64,000 nucleotides of DNA, taken from Pochonia chlamydosporia 170. Taxonomy: Eukaryota; Ascomycota; Sordariomycetes; Hypocreales; Clavicipitaceae. A model generated the notes under the pieces. The model searched no databases. It was not told the origin of the DNA and was given only the letters and a program-made list of their open reading frames with translations. The stretch lies in assembly GCF_001653235.2 (NCBI RefSeq), contig NC_035796.1, positions 1,798,001 through 1,862,000 on the forward strand, written 5' to 3'. Within the stretch, counting starts at the first letter, position 1. The number at the start of each line of letters is the position of its first letter. Both the position numbers and the translations under genes were made by a program. Below are positions 9,489 to 20,324 of the stretch, piece by piece.

Positions 9489-11166
9489 TCATGAACGTTT
9501 GAACATAGGGGTGGTGTGGGTTGGATAGCTTGTTGTCGTCCGTTTTGTTCTCTGACGGCGATGATGCAGTTGTGATGCAATTTGTTGTCAGCGGATGTGC
9601 CTCGAAAGTTCCTCGAATGGTTTCATTATCCGGCAGAGCAGGTATGGTGCTAATTTGAGAAGTTCGAGTTACATACGAACCTAAAAGGACCATTCGCCTG
9701 AGCCTTGACGCCGTAGTTGACGCCCATGACAGAAATAAGAGCCTGGAGCACAAAGCGGTGCAGCCCAAAAGCACCAATTGAAACTCGTGTTGCTTCCAAG
9801 GTGGCTGAAAATAGTTGAGAAGGCAGAGCCCTATTATAATACATCCGCTATTAGAGAGGTTAGCCCAATAAGCTTTGTCCCTTATTTGGCAATGAGTACA
9901 CCACTACACAGTTTCAGCGCAGACCAAACTGGGCTTAGAGTCGAGTTCAAATCAGTCAAAGCCCCCGGCAGATTAGGAACAGTGTGGCCGCATACAACGT
10001 AAATCGGGGTGCCTATACTCCGTAACGAAGACTGTGCCTGGTTGTTGGTCGCTGTATTAGCGGCGTGATCAGGAATGGGCTCTTGTGACCAACACTACGC
10101 CAAAAGGCAGCCAACTAGCGGATGTGCCTCCTGGAACTCTTGCCCCAGAGCCATCTACCGGATTTGAAGTCAAGTCACTAACACTGCCTCTGATGACGCC
10201 ACCATGACAGCACTTGCTGCAAACGGACTTTGTTGGTTTAGGAGAAGCCTTGGACGCGTGACAGATGGTCAGTGCCAGTCATGTTACTATTGATATTTGT
10301 GAAGCCATACTTGGTTGCTACGTGCTCGATCTTAGCCCGAAGCTCCAATTACCACTAAATACAATGAGATATACGGCCATGCCTTTTGGTCATGGTGGGT
10401 GGCCGGTCTAAGACTACAATCGTGAGGGCACGTCACACTACGGCACCCCTGAGCAATTCGTCTCCAGTTCTTAATTTGGTGCCACGGCGCAGATGAATAC
10501 CTTCAAGCAAAGACATGTTGAGCCGGTTTCGGGGCTTCAGGGTGCGAATGGTGTGATATTTTGGGTCCAACATAGAAGATTTTCCAATCAACTTGGAAAT
10601 TTAACAGCACAATCGAGTGCTGGCCCTAAGCCACTCACTCCATAGCATCTTACCGTTTTTAACTGGCCTTGTCGCAATGTTTCTTTTGTATCATCGTTTC
10701 ATCGGAAAAAGAAGTCTTTCATACATTGCTAGTAGTACTGACATATAGAGTCGATTTTACTTTGCGAACGTGACACGAGGGTGGCGTATCAAACGTTACA
10801 AGAATATTTCTGGAAGACCTGATGGCAAGATGTGGCTCGAAAACATACACCCTTTGTGAAGTTTATATATCCCTTTTGTTATTGTGTAATCAAACCCTCT
10901 TTGTAGGGCGTTTGAATTCCAACATGCCTTCTTGCGGCGTTATTCATCTTGTGCTAGTCGGGACAAGTGAATGTATGGATGGCTCCTCGCGGACAACTAC
11001 AGTCTATGACCAAAATCGGCTGTCTGAAGGGTCTTCTGTCCTCGACCTTCCGACGACCTCTCTGTCCTTTCTGGTTGGTTGGACTTGAGAAATTGTGACG
11101 ACATCCAAGATTGTCTGGGTAAGCTCGTCAAAGGTCCTAGTCAAAGTGACTCGTATTACAGGGAAC
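9489..11166. other. Intergenic, nothing recognised
   Basis: About 1.7 kb with only short frames, none with a family signature or a credible spliced model. Probably decayed sequence between transposons. Confidence 0.45.
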
Positions 11167-12146
11167 TGTCAACGAGAGCCGCTCTGGATCATCACGGACC
11201 AAGTCAACCGAGTCATTCAATAGGATTAAACATCCTTATTTAATTGAGTTATTAAATATCCCTTAGAAACGCCTTATAAAAAGGGTCATAATTTCCTTCC
11301 TTTCCCTCTTTCCGTCAGATAGTCAGTCAAGTAGATATCATTTAATTTAGTCTTTTGTTGCCCTTAATCTCTTAAATCCGTAGCTATCTTGCGATAGTTA
11401 TGAGCCCAGTTTGCTGCTAAATTCCACCGCAAATTCGGAACTATCGCAACCTTCCTTGAAGTCTTCCTCCAAAGGAAGACACCCATTTCTATCATGGATA
11501 ACATCATCCTTTCCACTTCCGGGGTCACCCTCAAGGGACCTAATAACTGGAAGCCTTGGATTCAGGAAATTGAGAAATTGGCCACCAACCAAGGAATCTG
11601 GGAATATCTTGACCCGAAGACTCCTTCCAAACCCGAATTGACCTTCCGCGAGGACCTTCTGCCAGCTTGAAATCCAGGTCCCTATTTTGGTACGGTTAGG
11701 GGACCTTAGGATTGACTGATATCGGCTCAGGACTTCCATTTCCCTGACCCAGGAAGATGCCCAAAGACGGGATTGAAGGAGGATTAGCTGCTTTGGAACG
11801 CTGGTTTCTAAGGCTATCACTTCCCGGAATTCCCATGCAGTCCTCAGGATGTGTCGTTGGATATTTAAAAACGCTGCCTGCTTTAACTCAAAGGTCCAAA
11901 TTTAATAGCGATATCTATCAATCCGATATTTAAAGTTCTGATATTCCTCAGCATTTAACTCAGAGGGCTCTATAGCTGACTCTTTGATATCGCTGACTTC
12001 AGGTTCCCTTGGGCAGGTTAATTCAGGTTTAGTAGGAGCCTTTGGGTTAAGGTATTCCCAGATTCCTTGATTTAATGCCAATTTCTCGATTTCCTAAATC
12101 CAGGGCTTCCAGTTATTAGGTCCCTTGAGGGTGACCCCGGAAGTGG
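11167..12146. mobile_element. Ty1/copia-type retroelement remnant with inverted gag fragments
   Basis: A probable LTR runs from TGTCAACGAG (11167) to about 11398. Directly after it comes TTATGAGCCCAG, matching the copia-type primer site complementary to the anticodon arm of initiator Met tRNA. A gag start follows at 11494 (MDNIILSTSGVTLKGPNNW..., plus strand, stop at 11668-11670). From about 12146 back to about 11650 the minus strand reads another, longer gag copy from the same N-terminal region (TSGVTLKGPNNWKPWI), broken by stops. The two copies meet tail to tail near 11650, so the locus is an inverted gag duplication. No protease, integrase or reverse transcriptase is present. Pol and the 3-prime LTR were lost. 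Confidence 0.7.
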
Positions 12147-12400
12147 ATATATATAGAGATATATATACTGGGTTACAAAGATCTAATGTTAAGTTTCACA
12201 TCTAGCGTAACTTCCGCTATAAATGTAGTAATAGATATGCATATAGAGCAAAATAGTTTGCTATTCTAAAAATAAATAAAGAAATATAATGCTATAAAAG
12301 AGATAAGCTATATAGTATATGCTAACACAAATTAGGATAGAAGGATAATTTTAGCAATCTAATAACTAAAAGGTTATTAAAATAGTAATATATCTATTAG

Positions 12401-14266
12401 TAATATAGGTGCATAGCAAGTTAGATAACATAGCAAGTCAGACACCTAATACCACCTTATCACAAATATTCTACAGAATAATAACCACAGCATAAGAAAT
12501 TAATTAATCTTTACTGCTATATTCTTTATTAGATATTTCCACATTAATCTAATAAGTTTGCGCGTTATAACTAGTCTTCCTGTATATACCATATTGCTAA
12601 CCCTTTATCTTATCATAGGGCTTATAACCTCTAGTCTGGCGATCTTTCTGCTTTATCTGCTCTTCTATATTATTCTGGTCTTAAAGAGCTTATCCCTTAG
12701 CAATAGTTATGCTACTGCCTTAATATAATTGTGTTTTTTTAGCTCTATAACGCTTGCTTAGTAGTATATTTACTTCCTAAAGTTAGTTAACCTTAGCCTT
12801 TAAGAGTGTAACCTAATGTATTATTCTATATATTCCCTTTATAATCTAATCTATAGCAGTTAAAATTAACGTTAGTAAGCTTTCCTAATAGTAACTAATT
12901 TATCTTTTAATATAGTTAGTCTGTAAAGTTACCTTAGTTAGATTATTTAGGGTCTTTAGAACCTATAGATTTAGTAGCTTAGGTGCCTCTTTAACTGGTA
13001 TTAGAGTCTATAGCCTTATATCTAGACGCAATAGAATACTATTTAGATTAAATAGAATAAGACTTATACCTCTAAAAGCTTCTTAGATATTTTCTTTGGT
13101 TATTATAGCTTTAAAGGCAGTATAAAACGCGGGAAAGAAGTTAGCCTGTATGATGTGTGTAATGTGTGCTCTTATAAGTCCTTTAATTTCTTTGCTATAT
13201 ACCTTCTTTAGCAGCCTAAAATAGCTAACATCTAATAGCTAAAGAATATAGGATAAATAAGATAGCATGTAAAGCGTGATAATCTTATGCTCTTTATAGA
13301 ATACCTTAAATTTAGTTAAGTGGTAACTTTTGTGTCTATCTAGAATAAGAAGTTAATATGCACTGTAACTTTTAGGTTTAGTATGCTTTTTAAAGTGCTA
13401 GATCTAATCTATAGCTTTCTTATTTATAGTCTAGCTATTATAAGTTATAGAGATAACCTAATCCTTTAGTAGCGCGCTATCTTTATACTAGTTTCTAAGG
13501 TAAAACTGCCTTATAGCTATAATAAATAGCAGGATAGCTTTACCTTAGGAATTAATAGACTAGAGTACTAAAACCTATTTTCTATTACCTAGTTAAGCTA
13601 AACTTAGCTTGCTGTGTCTTTCTAAGCTTATAACTACTATTATAGTTAAAATTATGCCTATTATAAAGCTAGTCTTATTAAAGTTATAAAAATCCTTATC
13701 TTATATGCTATATTTTATAATAGTATTATATATAAGCTTAAACTAAGGCTTAATTATCTTTAGATCTTTATATAAGGCCCTCTAATAGTTATATCTATGC
13801 GTAAAATGTATAGATAGCTGTAGTTAGCGCTTAATAAAGTTTAAAGCCTATTATAATCCCACAGGAGGCACATTACAATCTGTAAGTAGTTAATTTGCTA
13901 TATCTTGCATACTACTAAGTTAGGGAGGAAAAGACCGTAAATCTAGGTTAAGTATATACTTAATAATTATTAACTCTTCTAGATTTATAAGTTTTTAAGA
14001 ATTAGGCGTAGTATTGCGTTGCGCAGTTTTCCCGTTATGTTAGTTATAAAGTAAACTATAGCTAATGCTATACACTTTTATAGCAGCTTACATGCTTAAC
14101 TTTAAGTCTCTTTATATTGCTTTAATAGCTAAGATTAAATGATTCTCTTTACTTAAGGATTCCATAATTTATAGTTGAGAAATATGCGATTAAAAAGGGA
14201 TAGTTCTATTTTTATGGTTAGGTGTCTGACTTGCTATGTTGTCCGACTCGCTATGCACCTACGTTA
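12401..14266 (-). mobile_element. Second pogo/Fot-type transposon, RIP-inactivated, inverted
   Basis: About 1.87 kb bracketed by TA, with inverted repeats that read (A/G)TAGGTGCATAGC...AACATAGCAAGTCAGACACC at both ends. The TIR family is the same as at 956-3051 (ACGTRGGTGCATA core, internal repeat of CATARCRAGT), so the two elements are relatives in opposite orientation. On the minus strand near 13760-13920 the CENP-B-like transposase region is readable (for example NVPPVGL then ALNFIKR), with stops where Gln or Trp is expected. Defective. Confidence 0.8.
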
Positions 14267-14601
14267 GTTATTAAAAGATAATAGTAGCTATTAGCAGTTT
14301 AAATCTGTTAGAATAACTATAAAAGGCAACTAGCTTCCACTATAGAATAAACCACCACCACACCTTTTGTCCGGAAGTGTTTACAAGTGTATACCGCTAA
14401 CCACGGTTCGTTACTTAAAGCCTGTTAAAAAGCGCTGCAAAACCTCTCATTCAAGATCTTGAAAATGAAAGGGATTTAGTCAAGGCAATGCTGATAGTTA
14501 CGTTACTTCTGGCCACAAAGTAAGCCTGTTTGGCCCGCTGCCGACAGAAATAATTTAACTGAGCTGAGAGACCCTAAATAAATGCTCTATTAGTGCCTTC
14601 A
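14267..14601. other. Spacer between transposon and ankyrin pseudogene
   Basis: No gene seen. It may include the vanished 5-prime part of the ankyrin gene that follows. Confidence 0.4.
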
Positions 14602-15254
14602 CCCGAACTAGCACAACTGTATAAGCGCAAACAGGACAGGGCACCGCTGATTGGTGTCGAGCAACGCAGTCCTGAAACCATAGAAACTGCCTTAGAAGCA
14701 GGAGCAGATGTGAATGCAAGGTAATGGCAGCTAGCACCCTAGTAACAGCTATCTAAGAGGTTGTACAGAAACCATTTAAATTCCCGGCGAATGAGCTAAT
14801 TGTGCAACTAGGGACCTTAATGAGTTACCTAGCGCTATGTCTAGCTTCAGGGATAGCAAAATTCGCCTCCTTATTGCAAAGGGTGCTGATCGTGAAGCGA
14901 GAACCAAAAAGGCCAGCTTTACGCCGTTCATAGTTGCGACAAGGGCGCAACCAGTTTGGCATAACCAAAACACTCCTTAACAATGGTGCCGACCCGGAAA
15001 ATGAAGATTATTTTGGCGGAACTGCTCTTAAATGGGTTGTTGAAAATTATAATATACATATAGTTGCCCTTCTTCTCGATAAGGGTGTTTGTGTTGGCGC
15101 TCGGGATTCTAATGACAACACAACACTTCATGTAGCAGTTACGCACACTGAATTCAACACGGCCGAGTGGCTTCTTCACCGAGGTGCCAAGACCGAGCTC
15201 AAAGATAAATTGAACCAAATGCCCTTCGACATAGCAGATACAGGCCAAAATTAA
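14602..15254 (+). pseudogene. Ankyrin-repeat protein, decayed
   Basis: Three separated blocks of ankyrin repeat: 14602-14725 (ends TIETALEAGADVNAR), about 14842-14940 (KIRLLIAKGADREAR then TPFIVAT) and about 14940-15254 (KTLLNNGADPENEDYFGG, VALLLDKG, TTLHVAV, WLLHRGAKTELKD). Between blocks one and two no clean intron removes all stops, and blocks two and three are joined by a frameshift near 14940. The last block is open to a TAA at 15252-15254. Ankyrin proteins of this type expand and decay often in fungal accessory regions. It is unrelated in position to the intact ankyrin gene at 48276. Confidence 0.6.
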
Positions 15255-15724
15255 TAGGAATACATTGTTCTCCGTTTCGGCGTTACCACAAAGTCGTCAC
15301 GTACGTCGCGATCGACAGTGAGTTGTCAAGGACGAGGTGAGGTGACATGACGGAATTAGAGGGGACAGCTAGCCTGATGATAGGCACTGAGTACCACAAC
15401 ACGGCAGAAAAGATGGGCTCCAAAGGTGAAAACGGGTTGTATTACATGCCGGTTCGTCAAGCCTATCTAGTGTCGTATGAAATCAACCCTCTCTGGCTAT
15501 TTATCTTACTTTTAGTTGGGGTCTATTACAAGTTCATTTGCAACTTGGTGGAAGCCCGCATGTACAGGGGCTATAGAGTTGCGTTTTACTTACCCACGTA
15601 GATTTAACCTGTTAAAGGATGCATTGTATAATACACCAGGACGCGCCGTATTAAGAAAGAAAAGCGCCCTGGTAGCTCTCTCTCAGCCTAATTCTCTAGA
15701 GATCTGTAGGCTTATAGCAAGGTT
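15255..15724. other. Spacer, no supported gene
   Basis: Convergent end region of the ankyrin pseudogene and the rhodopsin-like gene. A plus-strand frame at 15347-15601 has one hydrophobic stretch but no other support. Confidence 0.4.
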
Positions 15725-17257
15725 TTATTCCTCAGCAATATGGAACAAATGGGCCTCAGAGCTGGTACCACCGCTATTGGCGCCCTCCACCTTGGCATAA
15801 CGCGCACCATGCTGTGTCTCGTCCCGGAGCCGGTAGATGTCGCGATCCCTAAACTGAATCGTAGTTCCAGCGCCTCTACTACGCCTTCTTTCAGCACCAA
15901 AAAATTGTCCGCGCTTCAGTTTTGATAAAACCGGTAAAAGCAGCGGTAGGCATACTACTTCGATGGTTAAAATTCAATACAGAAGAGAACGCAAGCAGTA
16001 TTAATGCCGTGACCTGAAAAGGCAAGACCTACCACACATGATGCCGACATTGGCTTCGGCGGCAGACCAGAGAATAACTTGGGTAGAATTCCAGGTTATG
16101 TCAGGGTCTTGAAAAATGTGGCCGGCGAGAAAATTAAGTCTAACAATGGAAACAATAAGGACACTACTGTACATTCCACGTATTGATTAGCGTAAGGGTT
16201 GTAGGCGGTCGTGGTTTAAGTGTTTACGCACATCAGGCCGATACCAAAGGCCGCGACTATTCCAATCTTTTTAGGACGGGGTAGCCGAAGGCCCCAGATG
16301 CTAGGTAAGGGAAGTAATAGCAATAGTAAATCAGTAACGAGAGTTGGGATCGCGTTGCCTACTAAGAAAGCTTTAGGAGGAATGTGACAGTTGTAGCTAT
16401 CCAGAGGTACGGGTTTTCCAGTGTCAAGCTGGGCCCAAAACGCATACACTGGTTGACATCGAATGGCAATAACAAGTATCTGTAATTGCACGAAGTTAGC
16501 AAAACGGTGTAGTATACCCTGCAGCTGAAGCTTATCCGTGTGTACCAGTCGGACAGAGATACTAACCACAGCCAGGCCCCATAGGAAGTTTATCGCTGCA
16601 AGAATCCAGATGAGGGTTCTGAGATATGGTTGAAAATGAAACAATCGCCAATATAATGCCAGCATAGAACATTTAAAACATACTACCGCTACTGGGTAGG
16701 CTATTTGAGAAATAAGCATGACGATGGCGCAAGCGTATAGCGATTCCGGAGCTGTCACCCAGAGGTGTCTCCCCAGGCCTTTACTAACACCTAAACATTA
16801 AATTAGCTAAGAATTCTTTCGAACTTTTTATTTGCAATGACAACATAACACGTGAGTTATTAGTACGTACCATAACCAGCTAAACTAAAAACCAAGGCCG
16901 TAGCAAAGGGCTGATTGTGAAGTCAGGAAAAAGTCGTGCGGCGGCAGCAATGTTAGCGATGCTCACCAGGGAGGCAATAATAACCCATTCGTCCAGCCAT
17001 ATCGGGTTGTTCCTTACTTTTCGCCTGAAGATGCGAAGTATAACAGAAACCACAGCTGCAAGCCATGTCAGGACCGCAATAGCGATGAGTTGTGGTTGTC
17101 TGGTCTCCTCCAAATGAAGACCTGCTGGCGGCGGTGGTCGGTTCGCCTTATCCACGTATATTGTATGTGGTAGAGCATCTTGTGTGGTTAAATTAATAGG
17201 CATAGTTAATATTGAGGTAGAGAGTACTGCAATCTGTACCGAGTCAGCAGAAAGCAT
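15725..17257 (-). CDS. Rhodopsin-like fungal integral membrane protein (7 TM), six exons
   Basis: Exons on the minus strand: 16967-17257, 16871-16910, 16546-16790, 16232-16479, 16033-16166 and 15725-15957 (1191 nt, 396 aa, no internal stop). Introns are 56, 80, 66, 65 and 75 nt; the first three and the fourth have CTAAC/CTAAT-type branch points. Family signs: a long extracellular N terminus; LDEWVIIASLPFA (TM2); KGLGRHLWVTAPESLYA; a TM3 with a KCSMLALYWR end; FLWGLAV; the CQPVYAFW motif; SYNCHIPPKAF; LLLLLPLPSIWGL; SIVRLNFL; and CLPLLLPVL before a basic Ser/Arg-rich tail. This is the large fungal family often called PTH11-like or rhodopsin-domain integral membrane proteins, whose ligands are mostly unknown. 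The 66-nt third intron has no stop and is a multiple of three, so its retention would insert 22 residues between TM segments. It is divergent from the hydrolase at 18397. Confidence 0.85.
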
Positions 17258-18396
17258 CTCTAGTTAAATCTTGGGGTGCCCAATTTTTATGTAAAATCCA
17301 CAACTCTACCATCTTGCAGCTAATTTGGCTAACCCCGACCATTCCGTGGCCAGGAGACAAGTAATAACTCCAGAAAAATTTGCCTCGAATCAAATAGACC
17401 TGGCGTCAGCTCGTGCTGAAAAACAATAATTGCCGTCCTATGAAAATTGTGGCACAGGACAATCGAGAGTAGCGACTCTACTTTTGGGCTACAGGCTGTT
17501 GAGATGTCCCTGCGCAAGACGCCATTAGCAGGCACAGCCTTAGCTAATCCTGAAAATATCGTCTATTAATCATTGCTATTGGTCTTCGTATTATCTCTTC
17601 GGCCCTTGGTTACGGCACTAAGACAAGCGTCTTGTTCGGAGCTAGTAGTTCAATGTTATTACTAGGCTGTCGGGAGGGACGGCTTCCAAATAATGTTTCA
17701 CCTGAGCACCTGTGCTTTGGGCGCTATTCCAGCAGTGGGTAGGAGCCACAAAGTTATCTAGAAGCTGCAAGACGTTGGTTGTTTGTCACGGTCGGCACTC
17801 CGGACGTCCTCATTTGGCAATAGATCTCAGCCATCCATACTAGCCGCAAAAAAGTAAAGATCTAGCTAGACCCAGCCCCTGCGTTAATCTTGACCAATAG
17901 AATTAAGGTTTATCCGACAAGCACCACTGAGTTAGCTTCATCCCTGCTGAGGAGTTCTTCCTCAACCCTACGCTGCCATGACCCTCTCGGGCCGATGGGT
18001 CAACAAACCGGCTTTCAAGCTCTCTTCTCTGACCAAAACACTCCAATAGCGGAAGGAAACCGGGTTTATAACCCGTGGCCTCGTTATGACCGATATCATA
18101 TCTCAAAACTTACGTAATGGCTGGCTGGCTATGACAAATCTTTGACAAAAACACAGACCGATTAATGGATAGCCTAAAGCTGGGCAAAACAACTTTAGCA
18201 CATTATAGTATTGTTTATTGTTACAGAATATGCTGGCGCTACCCCTTGTCCACCTGCTTTTTGGCTATGATTCAACATGTGATAGGACGGTCAGATCTTG
18301 CCCGTACCATTCAAGAGCACGTCACGGGCCTTCGCGGTAGTACCGTACTAGTATTTAATGTATGCCTATACCAGATTGTGTAAACTCTTATCCAGG
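17258..18396. other. Divergent promoter region
   Basis: About 1.1 kb between the starts of the minus-strand rhodopsin-like gene and the plus-strand hydrolase. No credible gene inside; short frames only. Confidence 0.5.
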
Positions 18397-19934
18397 ATGA
18401 ACATGCATAGTCAGTTGAGACTTTCGGTGATCATCATGAAACTCTTAGCATTAGGCCCGTTGGTATGCACCGTTGTGGCAAAAACTACATTCCGTCGAGT
18501 CTGCGAATCCTATACAATTCCCATCTCGGTCATGTCTGAAGATTTAGTCTATGCCTTACCGCCTTTCGAAACTGATTTCGATGTGGCCGATTTTGTTGAT
18601 AACATTTCGAGCAGGTCGCCACCCCAATCCTCCATGATCTTTTCAGGTACACGAAATGTTACAGCAACATACACTATTGCTGGGACATTCTGTACACCGG
18701 GGCCGGGGCACAAAAATGGCAAGAGCCAAACTGTTCTCATTGCGACTCATGGTTTGAATTTTGATAGATGGTAAGATGCTCAACAGCATTCCTGAAATTG
18801 AGTCGTCAAACTAACTCAAGTTAGGTACTGGGATCCGAAACCGCGCCCAGATCTTTACAGTTTTGTGGATTTTGCTATCAACCAAGGCTACTCTGTTTTC
18901 TTCTACGACCGGCTTGGTACTGGTCAGTCATCGCGGTAGGTGACTTGGGAGCCCATATCTGAGCGAGGCTAAATAATCTATACAGCGTTTCAGGCTACGT
19001 TGCTCAATTGTCGAACCAAGTCGCCATCCTTCGAAAGATCACTCACCTCATTAGAAATGGGAAATACCTCAAGGGATTTGGAAAGCCAAAGTCCGTTGTT
19101 CTGGTTGGCCATAGTTTTGGCAGTTCTTTGTCTCTAGCCACAATTACGGCAGAACCCTCCATCGCTGATGGTTTGATTCTTACGGGTAGGTACTGTCTGA
19201 CCATTTCACCATGGATTGTGCTTAGTCCTGTACCAGGTTATAGTCTCAATGCTACTTACTTGAACGGTATTGGCTTTTTCTTGGCGTCGCAGCCCAGGAT
19301 CGCTGCCAAACAGCACCCCAAGAAGTGGCGTCAGCTGGATACTGTCAGTAGGATTCAGCACCAGCGTTGATATCAAATACATCCCTAACTGAAGATAGGG
19401 CTATCTAACAACAGCAGACCTTTATTCAAACGTAAATACGTGAGTTGAGCCGTGTGAGTTGTGCGTGCTAATACAGTAAAAGCTAATTTTGCCTAGTTTC
19501 TTTAAGAAACCTAATTATGACACCGGTATATCGAAGTACAGTGAAAATACAAAGCAGCCATTTGCTATTACCGAACTGTTATCTGCTTCCGCTTTCACGG
19601 TTCAGCCCCTTAACTACACCGGCCCAACAATGGTATGTGAGCTTAGACCAAACGACCGTGCGAGATAATAACTTGGGCAGATAATCTCCGGGGAGTATGA
19701 CTTCATCTTCTGCACATCAGAGTGAGTAAGACTTTAGCTATTGGGTAGCACAGTTCCTGACAATTTCTTAGCTGCAACGGTGTACTTGAGTTTCCCGCGT
19801 CTCACATCTTTTCAAAGTCCAAGGCATTCAAGGCGGTCAGCTATTCTGGGGCTGGCCACGGGCTCAACCTCCACCTCAATGCGGTAGGCGCCTTTCAAGA
19901 GGTGATGAGCTTCCTTTCTTGTAACGGACTGTAA
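18397..19934 (+). CDS. Secreted alpha/beta hydrolase, eight exons
   Basis: Exons: 18397-18770, 18825-18935, 18986-19185, 19237-19343, 19399-19439, 19497-19632, 19681-19721 and 19772-19934 (1173 nt, 390 aa). All seven introns are 48-57 nt with GT..AG ends, and every junction restores family-like sequence. The N terminus is a signal peptide whether the ATG at 18397 or that at 18436 (MKLLALGPLVCTVVA) is used. Catalytic triad: nucleophile Ser in VGHSFGS (about 205), Asp in SGEYDF (about 330) and His in SGAGHGLN (about 366). The FYDRLGTGQSS stretch before the nucleophile is typical of AB-hydrolase-6 esterases. The substrate is unknown; similar fungal secreted hydrolases are annotated only by fold. 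It converges with the carboxylesterase across 390 bp. Confidence 0.85.
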
Positions 19935-20324
19935 ATTATATTTCGTACCTCATAGATATAGGCGGTAAACCCGGGGATTATGCTAAGCTATGGTAGTATA
20001 AGAAGGACCCTACTTGTGTAGTTAGACATATTCATTCCCATAACAAATACAGGATCGGCATATTATCTATCATTACTGTATGAAAGACCATGCAGTTTAT
20101 ATTGCCAGAAAACATCTAATTTAGAAAAAGGAGTTGACACGGCAAACGCTGTTGAATTCAATGTCGGTCGGCCCTCACGGCGCAAATAATGTAAAATTAC
20201 TACTTAAGAACTACAGTACCGTCGTCTTTACTGCACAGTCTAGACTGAACATCAAATCACATCTGGCCGTCAATTCTCAAGACAACGGTGCGAAAAGAGA
20301 GAATAGGGTAAGGAATGTCAACAA
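19935..20324. other. Convergent 3-prime spacer
   Basis: Space between the stop of the hydrolase and the stop of the carboxylesterase. No gene seen. Confidence 0.5.

Noticed and set aside
12160..12175. GATATATATAGAGATATATA as regulatory palindrome
   Set aside because: Simple TA-rich microsatellite between two decayed elements.
15347..15601. 84-codon frame with one hydrophobic segment
   Set aside because: No conserved motif, next to a pseudogene; likely chance.
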